The notes: generated by a model not told the origin, from the letters alone. 64,000 nucleotides of DNA from Carpediemonas membranifera (GCA_019828565.1 JAHDYR010000008.1:186001-250000); one strand, 5' to 3'; numbered from the stretch's first letter, positions 28,516-38,772 are shown. Numbers and translations are program-made.

Positions 28516-29880
28516 ATGGAAGGCTCTCTTCCACTGGTGAAGCCTGGAGCTTCTTTGAAGCTGGAATCGCCGATGAAAGTACGACCGCAGACTGCAGCCA
28601 GTAAGATAGGCTCTCTCCAGTCTCTCGATGGCGAGAAAAAGCGAATGATGCGAACAAATCAGACGTTCTCGCAGCAACAGATCTCCAAGCTCGAAGGGGC
28701 GCTGAACAAGCTCAAGCATGCATTCGACATGGAGCATGCGGACAATTTGCGGCTTCGGAAGGAGCTGCAAGATCACGAAATTGAACATCTCGCCCAGATG
28801 CGGAGCGTCGGCGGCATATACGCCGGTGACAGACGCGACAAGGCTGTCCAGAAGCAGATTCAAGATCAGGCCGACAAGATCGAGCAGATTATGGCGACGA
28901 ACAGTCTGCTGCTCGCCGAGAGTCGCCGTCTCAAAGATGAGCGCGACAGCGCCAAGAGCGAGCTCAACAACCTCAAGGGCATCCTCAAACGCAGCGACCA
29001 GGAGCTAGCCACCATGAAGCGCGAGCTAGCCAGTGTGAAACGGCAGTACGACCAGGTCGTGGTTGACAAGGAAGTCTGCGCGGGTGAGGCGAAGCTTCAG
29101 ATGCAGCGGTTCGAGAAGGAGAAGGAGCTGTGGCAGTCTGAGGTCCGCGAGATGAGGCAGCAGCTCGAGAGTGTCCGCCGGGTGAACACGCTGGTCTCGA
29201 GCGCCACCAAGAAGATCGGCAGCAGAAGCTCGTCCGCCGCCTCCTCCCTTGGTGCCCCTACTACCATCAGCAAGCGTACAGAGGAGATCCTGTCCCGTAT
29301 CATGGGAGACAGCGCCACTGACATCAACACGGGTCTGCTCAACTACGTCAACGAGCTCACTGTAGACCATGAAAAGCTCTCGAAGGCCATGGAGGTGAGC
29401 AACGAGACCATCAGCCGACTCAAGGTACAGGCGTCGGGCGACAGGAATGGGACGCGGCGACTGACTAGAATGCTTGAGGATAAGCTCTCGGCGTCAGAGA
29501 GCTTGGCACGGTCGCTGGCAGCCAAGGAGCAGGCCTCTGAGGCGCATAGGAGAGCAGCGCATGCGAGTCTTGACAGAATCGCCACCACTCTGCGCCTGTT
29601 CGAGTCCGACACAGAATTCAAGACTGAGCGGTCGACCCCAAATGACTCGTCCATCATGCTCCTCCTCGGCCTGATCGAGCAGTATGCCGCGGGTGTTGGG
29701 TTCAAGTCTGTCGATGCTGCGGGGTCCAAGGACACGATGACAGCGAGTGTGCTGGCAAGGGTGTCTGGGACACTCAGTCGCAGTGCTGAGAGGGATCCAG
29801 AGGCCACCCCGAAGAGGATCATGAGTCTGGCTGAGCATCGGGCGAACGTCAAGGATAGTCTGGCAGATTTGCGGCGATAG
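28516..29880 (+). CDS. Coiled-coil protein, possibly outer-dynein-arm docking related
   Basis: A 454-aa protein, coiled coil over about residues 50-230 and again at about 280-350, with Lys/Glu/Arg-rich heptads (ESRRLKDERDSAKSELNNLK). The segment GLLNYVNELTVDHEKLSKAM resembles the FNYVNEL...E.L motif of the CCDC63/CCDC114/ODA1 docking-complex proteins, which anchor dynein arms on axonemal doublets. That resemblance is short and from memory, so a cytoskeletal or ciliary role is inference. A ciliary protein (CCDC113) occurs elsewhere in the window, so the organism does have axonemes. Confidence 0.6.
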   Translation: MEGSLPLVKPGASLKLESPMKVRPQTAASKIGSLQSLDGEKKRMMRTNQTFSQQQISKLEGALNKLKHAFDMEHADNLRLRKELQDHEIEHLAQMRSVGGIYAGDRRDKAVQKQIQDQADKIEQIMATNSLLLAESRRLKDERDSAKSELNNLKGILKRSDQELATMKRELASVKRQYDQVVVDKEVCAGEAKLQMQRFEKEKELWQSEVREMRQQLESVRRVNTLVSSATKKIGSRSSSAASSLGAPTTISKRTEEILSRIMGDSATDINTGLLNYVNELTVDHEKLSKAMEVSNETISRLKVQASGDRNGTRRLTRMLEDKLSASESLARSLAAKEQASEAHRRAAHASLDRIATTLRLFESDTEFKTERSTPNDSSIMLLLGLIEQYAAGVGFKSVDAAGSKDTMTASVLARVSGTLSRSAERDPEATPKRIMSLAEHRANVKDSLADLRR

Positions 29881-30100
29881 GTTGGGTGGCCGTTGGTTTG
29901 ATTCGACTTTGGCTGATAGCCCGTTTCCCTCATATTTTATTGACTTTTACTCAGTTTGCTCCATAAACTTCCCGGAGATGATCACCGAGATGACGGATAC
30001 ATGCTGAGAATGAAACCTTCGCCACTGGTCAAGTGAAGGGTCAGCTTCAGCGAGACACTGGCCAGATCCTGTTAGTCTTTCAAGGAGCATTGGGGGAACA

Positions 30101-30907
30101 ATGTTTAACCCGGCCGCGACTATACTCGGCCTCAGCAGTGCAGTAGGCCATGTAGTTGCCTCGGCGAGGGATTCATTGTTCCGCAGTCAGCTTGAGTTCG
30201 TCGAAAAAATCGCCCCATTTTCGACAATGAGCTTGTCAGGCAGTAGAATCGATATTGAATACAAGAGATCGCCGAAGCTGCTACTTAGCGGCAGCGGGGA
30301 TGCTATCGTGTCCCCCGGACGGCGTCTCCGTCCATCTTATTCCTCTCATACAAGCTCCTTCATTCAATCCTCGTCCTCTAGCGACACAACACCCTCTAGA
30401 ACATCAAATGGAACATCTTCTTTTGTTGCCCGATCCCCACATGCGCCTATGACCACGACCAGCACCGACCAGCTACAAGCAATCCTCGACAAGGCGACGG
30501 CCGCCATCCACGAGAACCTCTACGCTACATCCACAGGCATCAGACCACTGTCAATCAGGGCCCAGCCATCGAGCACGTCCTCTTCACTCCCCGAGTTCCA
30601 TGTGTCTCCCGTGAGGGTGAGTTCAGTTGGTGTGGAGAGGAAGACGAGGTCCCCCGCTGAAGCACGGAGGACTAAGCAGCCGGTGCATGCTCAGTTCAGC
30701 CCTTTCCGGAAGTCTGGAACACCTGATCCGTCTATACGACTCACCAGAAATCGCCAGGCTTCGTCTCCCACTAGAAGTGTCAACGGCTCGCTGCTCATAT
30801 CATCCAGAGATGAACATGAAGCTGCTGCACTGCTGGGCTCAACTGTAGACAGTGGAGACGAGTGTTCACTGGACGCCGTCTTGTTCGAGCACGAGTCGGA
30901 GGATTGA
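30101..30907 (+). CDS. Unknown Ser/Thr-rich protein, probably disordered
   Basis: A 268-aa frame starting at the ATG at 30101; an internal ATG begins MSLSGSRIDIEYKRSPKLLL. Beyond about residue 80 it is mostly Ser, Thr, Pro and basic residues, with repeated SP/TP sites (LSIRAQPSSTSSS, FHVSPVRVSSVG, TRSPAEARR), suggesting an unstructured phosphoregulated protein. I recognise no domain. Codon use resembles the neighbours and the frame is uninterrupted, so a real gene is likely but not proven. Confidence 0.5.
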   Translation: MFNPAATILGLSSAVGHVVASARDSLFRSQLEFVEKIAPFSTMSLSGSRIDIEYKRSPKLLLSGSGDAIVSPGRRLRPSYSSHTSSFIQSSSSSDTTPSRTSNGTSSFVARSPHAPMTTTSTDQLQAILDKATAAIHENLYATSTGIRPLSIRAQPSSTSSSLPEFHVSPVRVSSVGVERKTRSPAEARRTKQPVHAQFSPFRKSGTPDPSIRLTRNRQASSPTRSVNGSLLISSRDEHEAAALLGSTVDSGDECSLDAVLFEHESED

Positions 30908-31201
30908 GCTTGCGACGGTTGGAGTGTGGATGACAATAGCCGTTGCAATGGTCAGGCAGGCGAAGCGTGGGTGTAAACTAGCTGGATGCAGCAGGATTGG
31001 ATCGGTCAACTTGATTTCTTCAATTGATCCTTTCATTTTTGACGTCCGAAAGAGTGTCTGCCTTCCATCCATATATGCACGCCAGACCCCTTTTCATATT
31101 CGCACCAAATCGTCATAGATCCGCCGATTCCGAATCAGATCCGCGTGCAAAACCCGCGAGGATCCTATACGCCCATTCCGAACAAAGCACGGCCGCACGG
31201 A

Positions 31202-32704
31202 ATGGCTGAAGAACATGATCAAAATACGAAGAAAAGACGTGATAACACTTTTGGAACTTTTAGTGACATTCACAAGCAGTTTCTGACCGCCATACTTTCT
31301 CATCCATCCTTAGCCAACGAAACTGATGTTCGTCACAGCAAAACCACAACGTGCATGCGAAATCTCTGTGATTCCGAACAGGAAACAACCATTTTATTCG
31401 AAGATGCTGAGCAACAGTCCAGCGATTCCACAGCACCATCAGTTTCATCCGCCGGACCCGATTCAAGCATGAACATCCTTCTTGCAGACGGCGAAGACCT
31501 CCCAATACGCCTCCACACCTTGCTGCAGGCTACAATATGGGCAGTTCTACTCGAGGCAGGCGCCGACCCAGACATCGCCGACCCGTCCAACTCAGCAAAC
31601 GCCCTTTGGTTCCTGTGTCGGAAATTCCTCTTCACACGGGAGGTAGCGCAGAAAGACTGCTTCTCCTCTTCGATTGGGGAGGTCTACTTTAAGCTCTACG
31701 CGGGTAGACTGTTCGCGAGAAATGACGCTTTCATTTCCCCCTCAGACCGGCCCGGATACCGCTCAGCCCGGGTACCGCCCGTTATAGCCTTCAGGACGTA
31801 CGCAGGCAACACCACCGCCGTCACAGCCCGGGGCGTGTACTCTTGGGGCAATAACTCCCACGGCAGCCTCGGTCTGCCGCACACTGAACCCGCCTACCCA
31901 ACCCGAGTGAGATTTGATTCATTCAAACGGGTTTCTGACCGTGAGAAGGGCCTGCCGTCCTGGCACAAGGACGCACTAATTACCGAGGTGTTGTCGAACG
32001 AGCACCACACCATACTCGTCACGGAGGTCGGTCTCATGGTTGCAGGCGGGTCCCAGGGCGGCATCAGGCCCCAGGAGTGCCCGCACGCCTTCACTCCAAC
32101 CCACATGACCCCCGTCTCACACGGTGCAGCCCTCCTCATCCAGGGCAACGTGGCCATGGTCTTCGGTCACAACAACGACTTCGGGCAACTCGGGTTGGGT
32201 CACACTGAGTCGGTGCAGTCCTTTACACCGCTCGACTTCCCCGTCTCACGGTCCTGGTTCATGAAGGAGCAGACCCTTTACCTCAGCGGCACCACCTTTC
32301 TGTACGCGGGCATGGCTGATTCGATCGGGACACTGTTCCTGCCTGGCTTGGTTGAGGAGATTGCCCTGAGTCCAACGCCACTGGTGATGCCAGGACCGGT
32401 GAAGGCATGCTTCATTGGAGCCCAGATCTGGGTCTTCGTGAGGTCTGACGGACAGGGGTCGTTCGGTGCCCGCAAGGGTGTCGATGGAGTCAAATCATTC
32501 GAGATTTCCGAGGAAGTCACTGAAGTCAGGGCGAAGGGCGCCTCTGCTTGGTTGAACACGGCGGCTGGGTGGCACGGGGTCGGGTACAACGGCAGCGGCT
32601 GTCTCGGTCGGGCTGTACCGATGTGGATGGACGTACCCACACTCGTGATGAGGAGAACGCCGCAGTTCGAGGCAGCGGGGGCTGTGGAGGTTGTGCATGT
32701 TTAG
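31202..32704 (+). CDS. RCC1-repeat protein, lineage-specific family, copy 3
   Basis: A 500-aa protein from the ATG at 31202 (MAEEHDQNTKKRR). The N-terminal helical block carries LADGEDLPIRLHTLLQATIW, AGADPDIADPSNSANALW and FLCRKFLFTREVAQKDC, nearly the same as in the 2927-4570 gene. Propeller repeats follow: GVYSWGNNSHGSLGLPH, MVFGHNNDFGQLGLGHTE, GVGYNGSGCLGR. It is closest to copy 1. Function is unknown; the fixed pairing of this N-terminal block with an RCC1-type propeller suggests one family-specific adaptor role. Confidence 0.78.
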   Translation: MAEEHDQNTKKRRDNTFGTFSDIHKQFLTAILSHPSLANETDVRHSKTTTCMRNLCDSEQETTILFEDAEQQSSDSTAPSVSSAGPDSSMNILLADGEDLPIRLHTLLQATIWAVLLEAGADPDIADPSNSANALWFLCRKFLFTREVAQKDCFSSSIGEVYFKLYAGRLFARNDAFISPSDRPGYRSARVPPVIAFRTYAGNTTAVTARGVYSWGNNSHGSLGLPHTEPAYPTRVRFDSFKRVSDREKGLPSWHKDALITEVLSNEHHTILVTEVGLMVAGGSQGGIRPQECPHAFTPTHMTPVSHGAALLIQGNVAMVFGHNNDFGQLGLGHTESVQSFTPLDFPVSRSWFMKEQTLYLSGTTFLYAGMADSIGTLFLPGLVEEIALSPTPLVMPGPVKACFIGAQIWVFVRSDGQGSFGARKGVDGVKSFEISEEVTEVRAKGASAWLNTAAGWHGVGYNGSGCLGRAVPMWMDVPTLVMRRTPQFEAAGAVEVVHV

Positions 32705-32955
32705 ACGTGCTGATGGCGGATTTTTTATTATTATTGCAGCTAAATTTCGTCCTTCGTTGTTGATTGACGAGACTCGCCTCTGGGCGAGTCGAATTTGAGA
32801 GCAGAATGAGGGCAAGCACGCTAGCCATGACAAGGAACATGCATTGAACCACCCTTCATATTCTTTTGAGTCCGCCGGAAGATTGGCACACTGACTTTGC
32901 GCAGTCTTGAACACGCGCACTTTCACCCGCCAAACACGAAAGCACTGAAAACAAC

Positions 32956-33306
32956 ATGATCGCCTCTTACGAACACATTATTGTTATCAAAAACAAACTT
33001 TCAGTACTAGATCCTACAGAGAGCTTCCCCGCTCTTTCCCAGAGTGAGAAATGCGTCCATCTCCTTGGTAACATCTTCCAGGAGCACAACGGAACCATTC
33101 TTTCACTAGATCCCGAGCTCACAGACACCGATGAGCCTGTGGAAGTGGCAGAATGCGGCCACTGCTGCTCCATGACGGCCTGCGTCTCCTGCTCCGTCTG
33201 CGGACGCCACACATGCCTCGCCTGCGCCTCGTCGTGCTCATGCTGCATGGATGTCTGCTGCCCACACTGCAGCACGGCTGGTGTGTGCCACGACTGCTCG
33301 GATTGA
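32956..33306 (+). CDS. Cys-rich zinc-binding protein, Siva-like
   Basis: A 116-aa protein. The first 60 residues are ordinary and include SEKCVHLLGNIFQEHNG. The last 50 hold about 17 Cys in paired spacing: ECGHC, ACVSCSVCGRHTCLAC, SSCSCCMDVCCPHC, GVCHDC. This resembles the C-terminal ring of the metazoan Siva family (C..C...VC..C....C..C...C..C), preceded there by a comparable EKTKRLLFLGAQ segment. Several zinc ions would be bound. Function in protists is not established. A B-box or another treble-clef domain is the alternative. Confidence 0.6.
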   Translation: MIASYEHIIVIKNKLSVLDPTESFPALSQSEKCVHLLGNIFQEHNGTILSLDPELTDTDEPVEVAECGHCCSMTACVSCSVCGRHTCLACASSCSCCMDVCCPHCSTAGVCHDCSD

Positions 33307-33640
33307 CTCCCATTCCGCACTTTACTCCATTCCGCGCAAAAGCATGCCAACCTTGTCATCTCGAAAATAAAGCATTCCAGAAGCCCGTATTCCCTTCAGT
33401 CCTCTTCTACCAGCCTCAAGGTTGACCTGGTCTGGCATTCGAACGAATAGACCACATGCTCTGCCACTGCCGCCCAGCCACAGCCTCAACGTCCAGCCGA
33501 CACAGTGCAGCGACACCTCTGTATGCTCCTGAATCATCAACTCTTCGATAACTACCTCCGCACCCCATTCACAATATACTATAAGCTCTAGCTACTTTAC
33601 CAAGAGGGTGCCTAGTCACCAGTACGTCCCACCACATGCC
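33307..33640. other. Intergenic, 334 bp, no gene seen
   Basis: Between the convergent Siva-like and RMC1 genes. No repeat, RNA gene or coding signal is supported. Confidence 0.4.
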
Positions 33641-35557
33641 CTACAGCACCCAGTGCTGGTACTTCTGATCAGTCAGGTCTGCCTCGACCCCGGCCTTGCT
33701 GAGCTCTTTCACGCCATACAGCCGACTCGCTCGGTCAGCCTTTGGCACATCCTGGCATCCCATGGCGGTAAACGACACGAGAGCCTCATAAAGCTTGCCC
33801 CGGCCCAGCATGTCCCGGGCTACAACCAACGCCATGTCCCACCGATCCGCAGTCGAGCCTATAGTGATCGCAGACGTCTCCGATGACGGTATCAATCCGT
33901 GCTGGACGAACTGGTGTAGTTGATAGAATCGCCCAGAGCGTACTAGGAGCTCGGTGAGTTGCCGCATAACCTCGTGGCGGACGGGGAGACCGTGGCGGAC
34001 CATTGACGAGATGATAACAACAACCACACTTAAAAGGTACGCCGGATCTTGAGTCGTGTTCCGAGATAATCTACCGACCAGCTTTGAGATGATGACCTGT
34101 CCCGCGTCACTCAACCGAGGTCTTGCCGGAACCGGAGGCTGGGCGTACGACGGCGATGTGACGACCGCCTTCATTGCCCTTCCCAGCGTCGTCTGTGGCG
34201 AGACCAGCTTGGCCAGTGGCGAGGCCAGTGCGGCTGCTGGTCTAGACGGGGGAGGGGGCGACTTGAGCTCTGTGTGTCTGAGCGGCATCAGCGATCTTAT
34301 GGCCGCAATGACGGAGTGCAACGGCGCATGGGAGTCGACTGCTTCTGAGAGGATGTCTACGATGTCCCCATGTCGTTGAGGACCGCGCATTAGGACGAAC
34401 ATCACTCTCACGTGCAGCTGGGAGAAAATGTGGTGCCGTAACACCGCTGGCAGTGAAAGACGGACTAAGCAGACAGTTCCGGCGGCCGCGTCATGAAACA
34501 AGTCAGGCCCGAGAAGCCTTCTACCGGGTGTTGGGGGTCTGGTCGAGGGGCATATAGCCGTCGTCATCGGCCCCGCAGTCATCGCTGGGATAACTGGGAG
34601 ACACGACCGGAGAGACATCGGGGTGTCCTCCACGACGTCCAGTTTCTCATCCCGTGGGTCGAGTCCATGGAGCGCGGCGGTGACCCTTGGGTCGAAGAGG
34701 ACGACGGACTCATGGGGCTCCGAGATGACGGCGATGCACTGCTCAACATACATAATGTGGGTCGCGCCGGGTACTCGGTGGCGCAGGAGCACGGGGCGGG
34801 GTACAGTCTGGGCAGCCTCTTCTATGACGTAAATATAAACCTTATCGTGCCCGAGAACGAGAAGACGAAGCTCAGGGGAGTCGGACCCGTCGAGCGTGGT
34901 GCTGCCCTCGTTGGTGGGCTCGGGCAGCGAGAAGCTCAGCTTCTTGGCCTTCGTCAGCTTCCCAGTGATGTTATCGACGAGGATGGTCGCCACCGACTGG
35001 CTGAATCTATCCGAGAAGACGAGGATGCGGCGACTGGGGGCGTGGTAGAGATAGCGGTTCACTTTCAAGGCTATGGACGAGTCGTGGACGGGCTCCGCGT
35101 GCGCTGAGATCCTAAACATCGAGATGCCCGCGCTGCTAATCACCGCGAGCCGGTTTCCATCGATCCACTCAAGTCCGATAAGCGTGCTGCCGTTCTTGTA
35201 CCTGATAGTGGCCTTCCAGTGCTGGCTGTGGCCTCCTATGCTCACTGTGTCGAGCTGGGAGTCCGCAAAGGTCACGAGGAGCTGGGAATCATCGGCGACG
35301 CCGTACGCTATGTACACTCCGTTCGGATCTATGCTTGCTACGTTCGAGGTACACCCGCATTCGTGGCTAATGATCTTCTGGCCGTCGGCTGTGTAGAAAT
35401 GGGCGGTGCCCGAGGGATAGAGGACTGATATGATCTTTGTGGCGTTAGAGTAGTTCACGATCGTGTTGCAGACACAATTTGTGCAGCACTTGGTGCTGAT
35501 GAGAGGTTCGGCTGCCAGTACGCTCGTTATCTTGATCGCACTCGCCGTACTCGCCAT
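33641..35557 (-). CDS. RMC1/Mic1-like regulator of the MON1-CCZ1 Rab7 exchange factor
   Basis: A 638-aa protein from the ATG at 35557; 37 codons upstream are also open (ATG or not, they are unconserved). The N-terminal half reads as a WD-like propeller (about 15-330; ISVLYPSGTAHFYTADG, WIDGNRLAVISSAGISMF, SPELRLLVLGHDKVYIYV). The C-terminal half is helical and carries the Mic1-domain signature RFYQLHQFVQHGLIPSSE, followed by MALVVARDMLGRGKLYEAL. In animals RMC1 (Bulli) is the third subunit of the MON1-CCZ1 complex that activates Rab7 on late endosomes. The assignment rests mainly on the RFYQLHQF motif and domain order. Confidence 0.8.
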   Translation of the reverse strand: MASTASAIKITSVLAAEPLISTKCCTNCVCNTIVNYSNATKIISVLYPSGTAHFYTADGQKIISHECGCTSNVASIDPNGVYIAYGVADDSQLLVTFADSQLDTVSIGGHSQHWKATIRYKNGSTLIGLEWIDGNRLAVISSAGISMFRISAHAEPVHDSSIALKVNRYLYHAPSRRILVFSDRFSQSVATILVDNITGKLTKAKKLSFSLPEPTNEGSTTLDGSDSPELRLLVLGHDKVYIYVIEEAAQTVPRPVLLRHRVPGATHIMYVEQCIAVISEPHESVVLFDPRVTAALHGLDPRDEKLDVVEDTPMSLRSCLPVIPAMTAGPMTTAICPSTRPPTPGRRLLGPDLFHDAAAGTVCLVRLSLPAVLRHHIFSQLHVRVMFVLMRGPQRHGDIVDILSEAVDSHAPLHSVIAAIRSLMPLRHTELKSPPPPSRPAAALASPLAKLVSPQTTLGRAMKAVVTSPSYAQPPVPARPRLSDAGQVIISKLVGRLSRNTTQDPAYLLSVVVVIISSMVRHGLPVRHEVMRQLTELLVRSGRFYQLHQFVQHGLIPSSETSAITIGSTADRWDMALVVARDMLGRGKLYEALVSFTAMGCQDVPKADRASRLYGVKELSKAGVEADLTDQKYQHWVL

Positions 35558-35746
35558 CACGGTCGTTGTCTGCCCACGAGAAAATTTAAATGGCGGCGAT
35601 ATGCGGATCTGAGAGCCTGGCATCTGCCAAGTGCATAGTTTGTCGCCCAATGGCTGCGCTGGGCTCATTTTGCGAATTCGCAGGTTATGTTTGCGGACAT
35701 CGGACTTCGGCTGTCATTCAGACAATGTCGGCCAATATTCGCCAGG

Positions 35747-36461
35747 ATGTCAGCGCGTTTGTTCAGTGCTTCTTTAATACTCATATAGGCGCTATAATCC
35801 CTTCAGATTCCTTGGAGATGCCATGCATTTGCTCTCCATGATCATTCTGCTTCAAAAGCTGTACAGGACAAAGAATTGCACTGGCGTAAGCCTAAAGACC
35901 AAGATCCTGTACCTCCTCGTGTTTTGCATGCGTTACATGGATCTCTTTTGGAACTGGACGAGCCTGTACAACAACTCGATGAAGATCCTGTACATTGGGC
36001 TCACCGCCACGACGATCTACCTCATCCTCGGGCCTCTTATTAACACATATGACCGTGAGAACGATACTTTCAGGCTTCTATTCGCCATTGTCCCCTCTTG
36101 CGTCATCGGCTTCCTCGTCGCTATCCCCAGGACGTTCTTCTACAAGGGCTCCCTGTCTTTCCGTCCATTCGAGGTGGTCTGGGCCTCGTCCATCTGGCTC
36201 GAGTGTGTCGCCATCCTCCCCCAGCTGTTTTTGTTGGCAAGAACGAGTGAGATTGAGTCCTTTACGTCTTCATACATTGCCTGTCTCGGCGGATACAGGG
36301 CAATATACATCCTCAACTGGATCTACCGTTTCTTCCACCACCAGAACAGGCTGTGGTATGTGTACCTGTGTGGAATCATCCAGACGGCGCTCTATGCGGA
36401 CTTCTTTTACTATTTCTTCAAGGCTAAGCTCACCAAGACCAGGATGAAGCTGCCTCAGTGA
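35747..36461 (+). CDS. KDEL/HDEL receptor (ERD2), two exons
   Basis: The long frame (35823-36461) matches ERD2 throughout: SLKTKILYLLVFCMRYMDLF, WNWTSLYNNSMKILYI, FRPFEVVWASSIWLECVAIL, PQLFLL, YRAIYILNWIYRF. It lacks the conserved start. Reading upstream, the same frame gives FLGDAMHLL before its ATG, matching FLGDLSHLL of the family, so an exon begins at 35807. A 14-nt first exon (35747-35760) and a 46-nt GT-AG intron (35761-35806) give MSARLFLGDA, the right length for the MNLFRFLGD start of known receptors. A longer exon from ATG 35725 with a GTTTGT donor is the alternative. The spliced protein is 222 aa. It retrieves escaped ER residents from the Golgi. Confidence 0.85.
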
Positions 36462-36681
36462 TCAGGGGGTACGGGCACGAGCTTGTGTAAATGATTCATG
36501 CGAGGTCACTGAAGAACTTTGAAGGAGGGCAAGTTGGGGCCACGGTTTGGCCCCGTCGGCCCGCATCAATACGGCTGTCTTGTCTTAAGTTGTATCCGGT
36601 TAGCCCATGAAGATGGCCGGGATCTGAGGTCTTGTTGCTTGCGCTGTATGCACATGTCGTGTCGAGAACCTTTACCCGTCT

Positions 36682-37146
36682 TTACTCCACAGCGCGTTCC
36701 GCCCAGTCCTTGAGCTCCTTGTCCACGCTACGACTGCCATAGCAGTAGAAGTGGGGTGAATACACGATGGCGCCAGGGGCAAATCGCTTGATGTCGTTGA
36801 TGGCTCGCCCAATGCCGCCGCCGCCGTGCGTTACAAAGGGGATTATCCTCTTGCCCTTCCAGTCGTGCTTGGCGAGGAACGAGGCCACGGGTGGGGAGAT
36901 CGTTGAACAGTAGTTGGGGCTGCCAATGAAGACGACGTCATCCTCGATGGCGGCAACGTCGTCAACGAGCTCGGGATGGAAGTCCGATTGGATCTCCTTC
37001 TTCGCTTGCTTCACGGTAGCTCCGTAGGATTCGGGATATGGAGTCTTAAGCAGGATTCTGTGTGTAGTACCGCTGACGGCTTCAGCGATGCGCTCAGCAA
37101 CGCTCTGAGTGTTTCCAGTCTTGGAGAAGTATGCTACAAGAACCAT
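36682..37146 (-). CDS. Flavodoxin
   Basis: A 154-aa flavodoxin fold. The FMN phosphate loop is SKTGNTQSVAERIA at residues about 8-21. The 50s loop region carries IGSPNYCSTISPPVASFL, and VTHGGGGIGRAINDIKRF follows. Flavodoxins carry one or two electrons and often replace ferredoxin when iron is scarce; a single-cluster ferredoxin gene lies 9 kb away. The protein is single-domain, with no fused reductase and no targeting sequence. Some family members are NAD(P)H-quinone-type flavoproteins, so the exact partner is open. Confidence 0.9.
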   Translation of the reverse strand: MVLVAYFSKTGNTQSVAERIAEAVSGTTHRILLKTPYPESYGATVKQAKKEIQSDFHPELVDDVAAIEDDVVFIGSPNYCSTISPPVASFLAKHDWKGKRIIPFVTHGGGGIGRAINDIKRFAPGAIVYSPHFYCYGSRSVDKELKDWAERAVE

Positions 37147-37662
37147 GTCCGGCTATCTTGCTCTGTCTGGTGTGTGATGTGATTCCTGATCCATCACTAC
37201 AGCAGTGGCAAATGACCGTGAACGAGATTTTCCCCAATCCTGCGAAGTCCGCTCAAGTCACTGGGCTGGCCTGCTGATGCTGAAACGAGTCCGGCAAACA
37301 GCACGGGTTCCGTTCAGCCGTGTGAATGCGGGCATGCTGACAGAGTGAAGATGATGACGACTGTGCCTCACCTTGCCAGATCGCCTGCGCTGTTCTTGTG
37401 AACAGTGCAGCTTCTCCCTTCATTGGCGGACCCCAAAAGACCGCTGTCTAAAAATTGAATAGCTCAAACGATTCATTCATGCAGCAGCCTAGTACGACCT
37501 CAGAAACGATTGCCGCGAGGCTTGTACGGGAAGCAAACGGCATCTACTCTTAACTATCCACTAATCTCATTGACAAGATTTTGAGCACTTGTAGTCCTCA
37601 ATCTTCATGATCGAGATTGAGTCGATTCGTCTCAGTCGTGGTTGGTCCTCAGAACAACAACA
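37147..37662. promoter_or_regulatory. Divergent intergenic region, 516 bp
   Basis: Separates the divergent flavodoxin and RNase T2 genes and must hold both promoters. AT-rich stretches occur near 37440-37470. I see no further gene, RNA or repeat, and no recognisable factor site. Confidence 0.4.
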
Positions 37663-38493
37663 ATGCGTGTCCTTGTTGCTTTCCTCCTTTTTGCTGCTAT
37701 CCTTTGCAAGCACCACACCGATCACTGCAGCAACGAAGATTATGACGTGATTATTCTCGTTGGCTTCGCCGCTGCTGATCAGACCTCCATTAGCTCCCAG
37801 ACCCACCTGCCTAAGGGCGTCGATGCCTTCAGCATCCACGGCTTCTGGCCCACTGTTTCCAACCCCAAGGTCCACTGCCCCGGCAACTGCGGCGGCCCCG
37901 GATTCTCTGAGTCTAAGATCGAGGACCTCAAGCCCGAGCTCGAGAAGCTTTGGCCCACCTACATGAGCAGAGGCGATGAGTCCTTCCACCAGCACGAGTG
38001 TCTGTACCCTTAGTGAGGCTTTGTGGCTCATGCTTGCCATGAGCCCTTGCAATCGCCTCACGCCCCAACCATCTTACAAAGACGAGAAGCACGGCCGCTG
38101 CGCTATCCACGGCAAGGCCGGCGCCGGTACCGACCACGCCATCACCGACGAGCGCTCCTACTTCACTGTCGTCATGGATCTCTTCAAGAACCTCGACTAC
38201 GAGAACACCCTCGCCAAGGAGGGCGTCACCCCCTCTACCACCAAGACATACGAGCTCAACGACATCCTCAACGCCCTCCACTACGGCACCGGCAAGCTCT
38301 GCACCATTGGCTGCGGCCGTGGCAACGATGGCAAGACCTACCTCAACACCATCACCGCCTGCTTCGACAACAACCTTGAGCAAGTGTCGTGTTCGCTTGA
38401 ACGCGTGCATTATGATGTCAGTTTTTCCCCACCGCAAGTATTACACAGACCTGGAAGTGCCAGGGCGACATCCACTATCTCCCCATGCCCTAA
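37663..38493 (+). CDS. Secreted RNase T2, three exons
   Basis: Spliced from 37663-37999, 38082-38383 and 38449-38493 to give 227 aa. The introns are 82 nt (GTCTGT...AAAG) and 65 nt (GTGTCG...CACAG). A signal peptide (MRVLVAFLLFAAILC) starts the protein. Catalytic segment I is FSIHGFWP, the usual CAS-I pattern. Splicing at 37999/38082 creates HEYEKHGRC, matching CAS-II HEWxKHGTC with Tyr for Trp. The final exon adds TWKCQGDIHYLPMP with a likely disulfide Cys. Without splicing, the frame stops before the second catalytic His, so the introns are well supported. Such enzymes cleave single-stranded RNA in lysosome/phagosome compartments or outside the cell, consistent with a bacterivorous lifestyle. 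Confidence 0.88.
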
Positions 38494-38772
38494 GTCACAT
38501 AAATCGGATTTAATGATCAAATCAGGCAACCGTTGACAGCAGCACACGAAATCAATGGGAATAACCGAAAAACAAAAGAGAGCTTCGACGGAAGACGCAT
38601 ACTCTGCCTGTCCTTGTCTGCCTGCGGATGAAGAGATCCGAATTTAAGAAATTGAGAACTGAGGTGTGCCGGTGTACAGTAACCCTGCGCATCCGGCACA
38701 TGTGCTCTCAGTTGTCCCAAGCAGGTCGACTGCGCTAAAGTCGGCAGGCATTGCAGGTCACACGGAAAGATC

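Noticed and set aside
34493-35107. A 204-codon plus-strand frame opposite RMC1
   Set aside because: It is antisense to a domain-bearing gene and lacks recognisable features.
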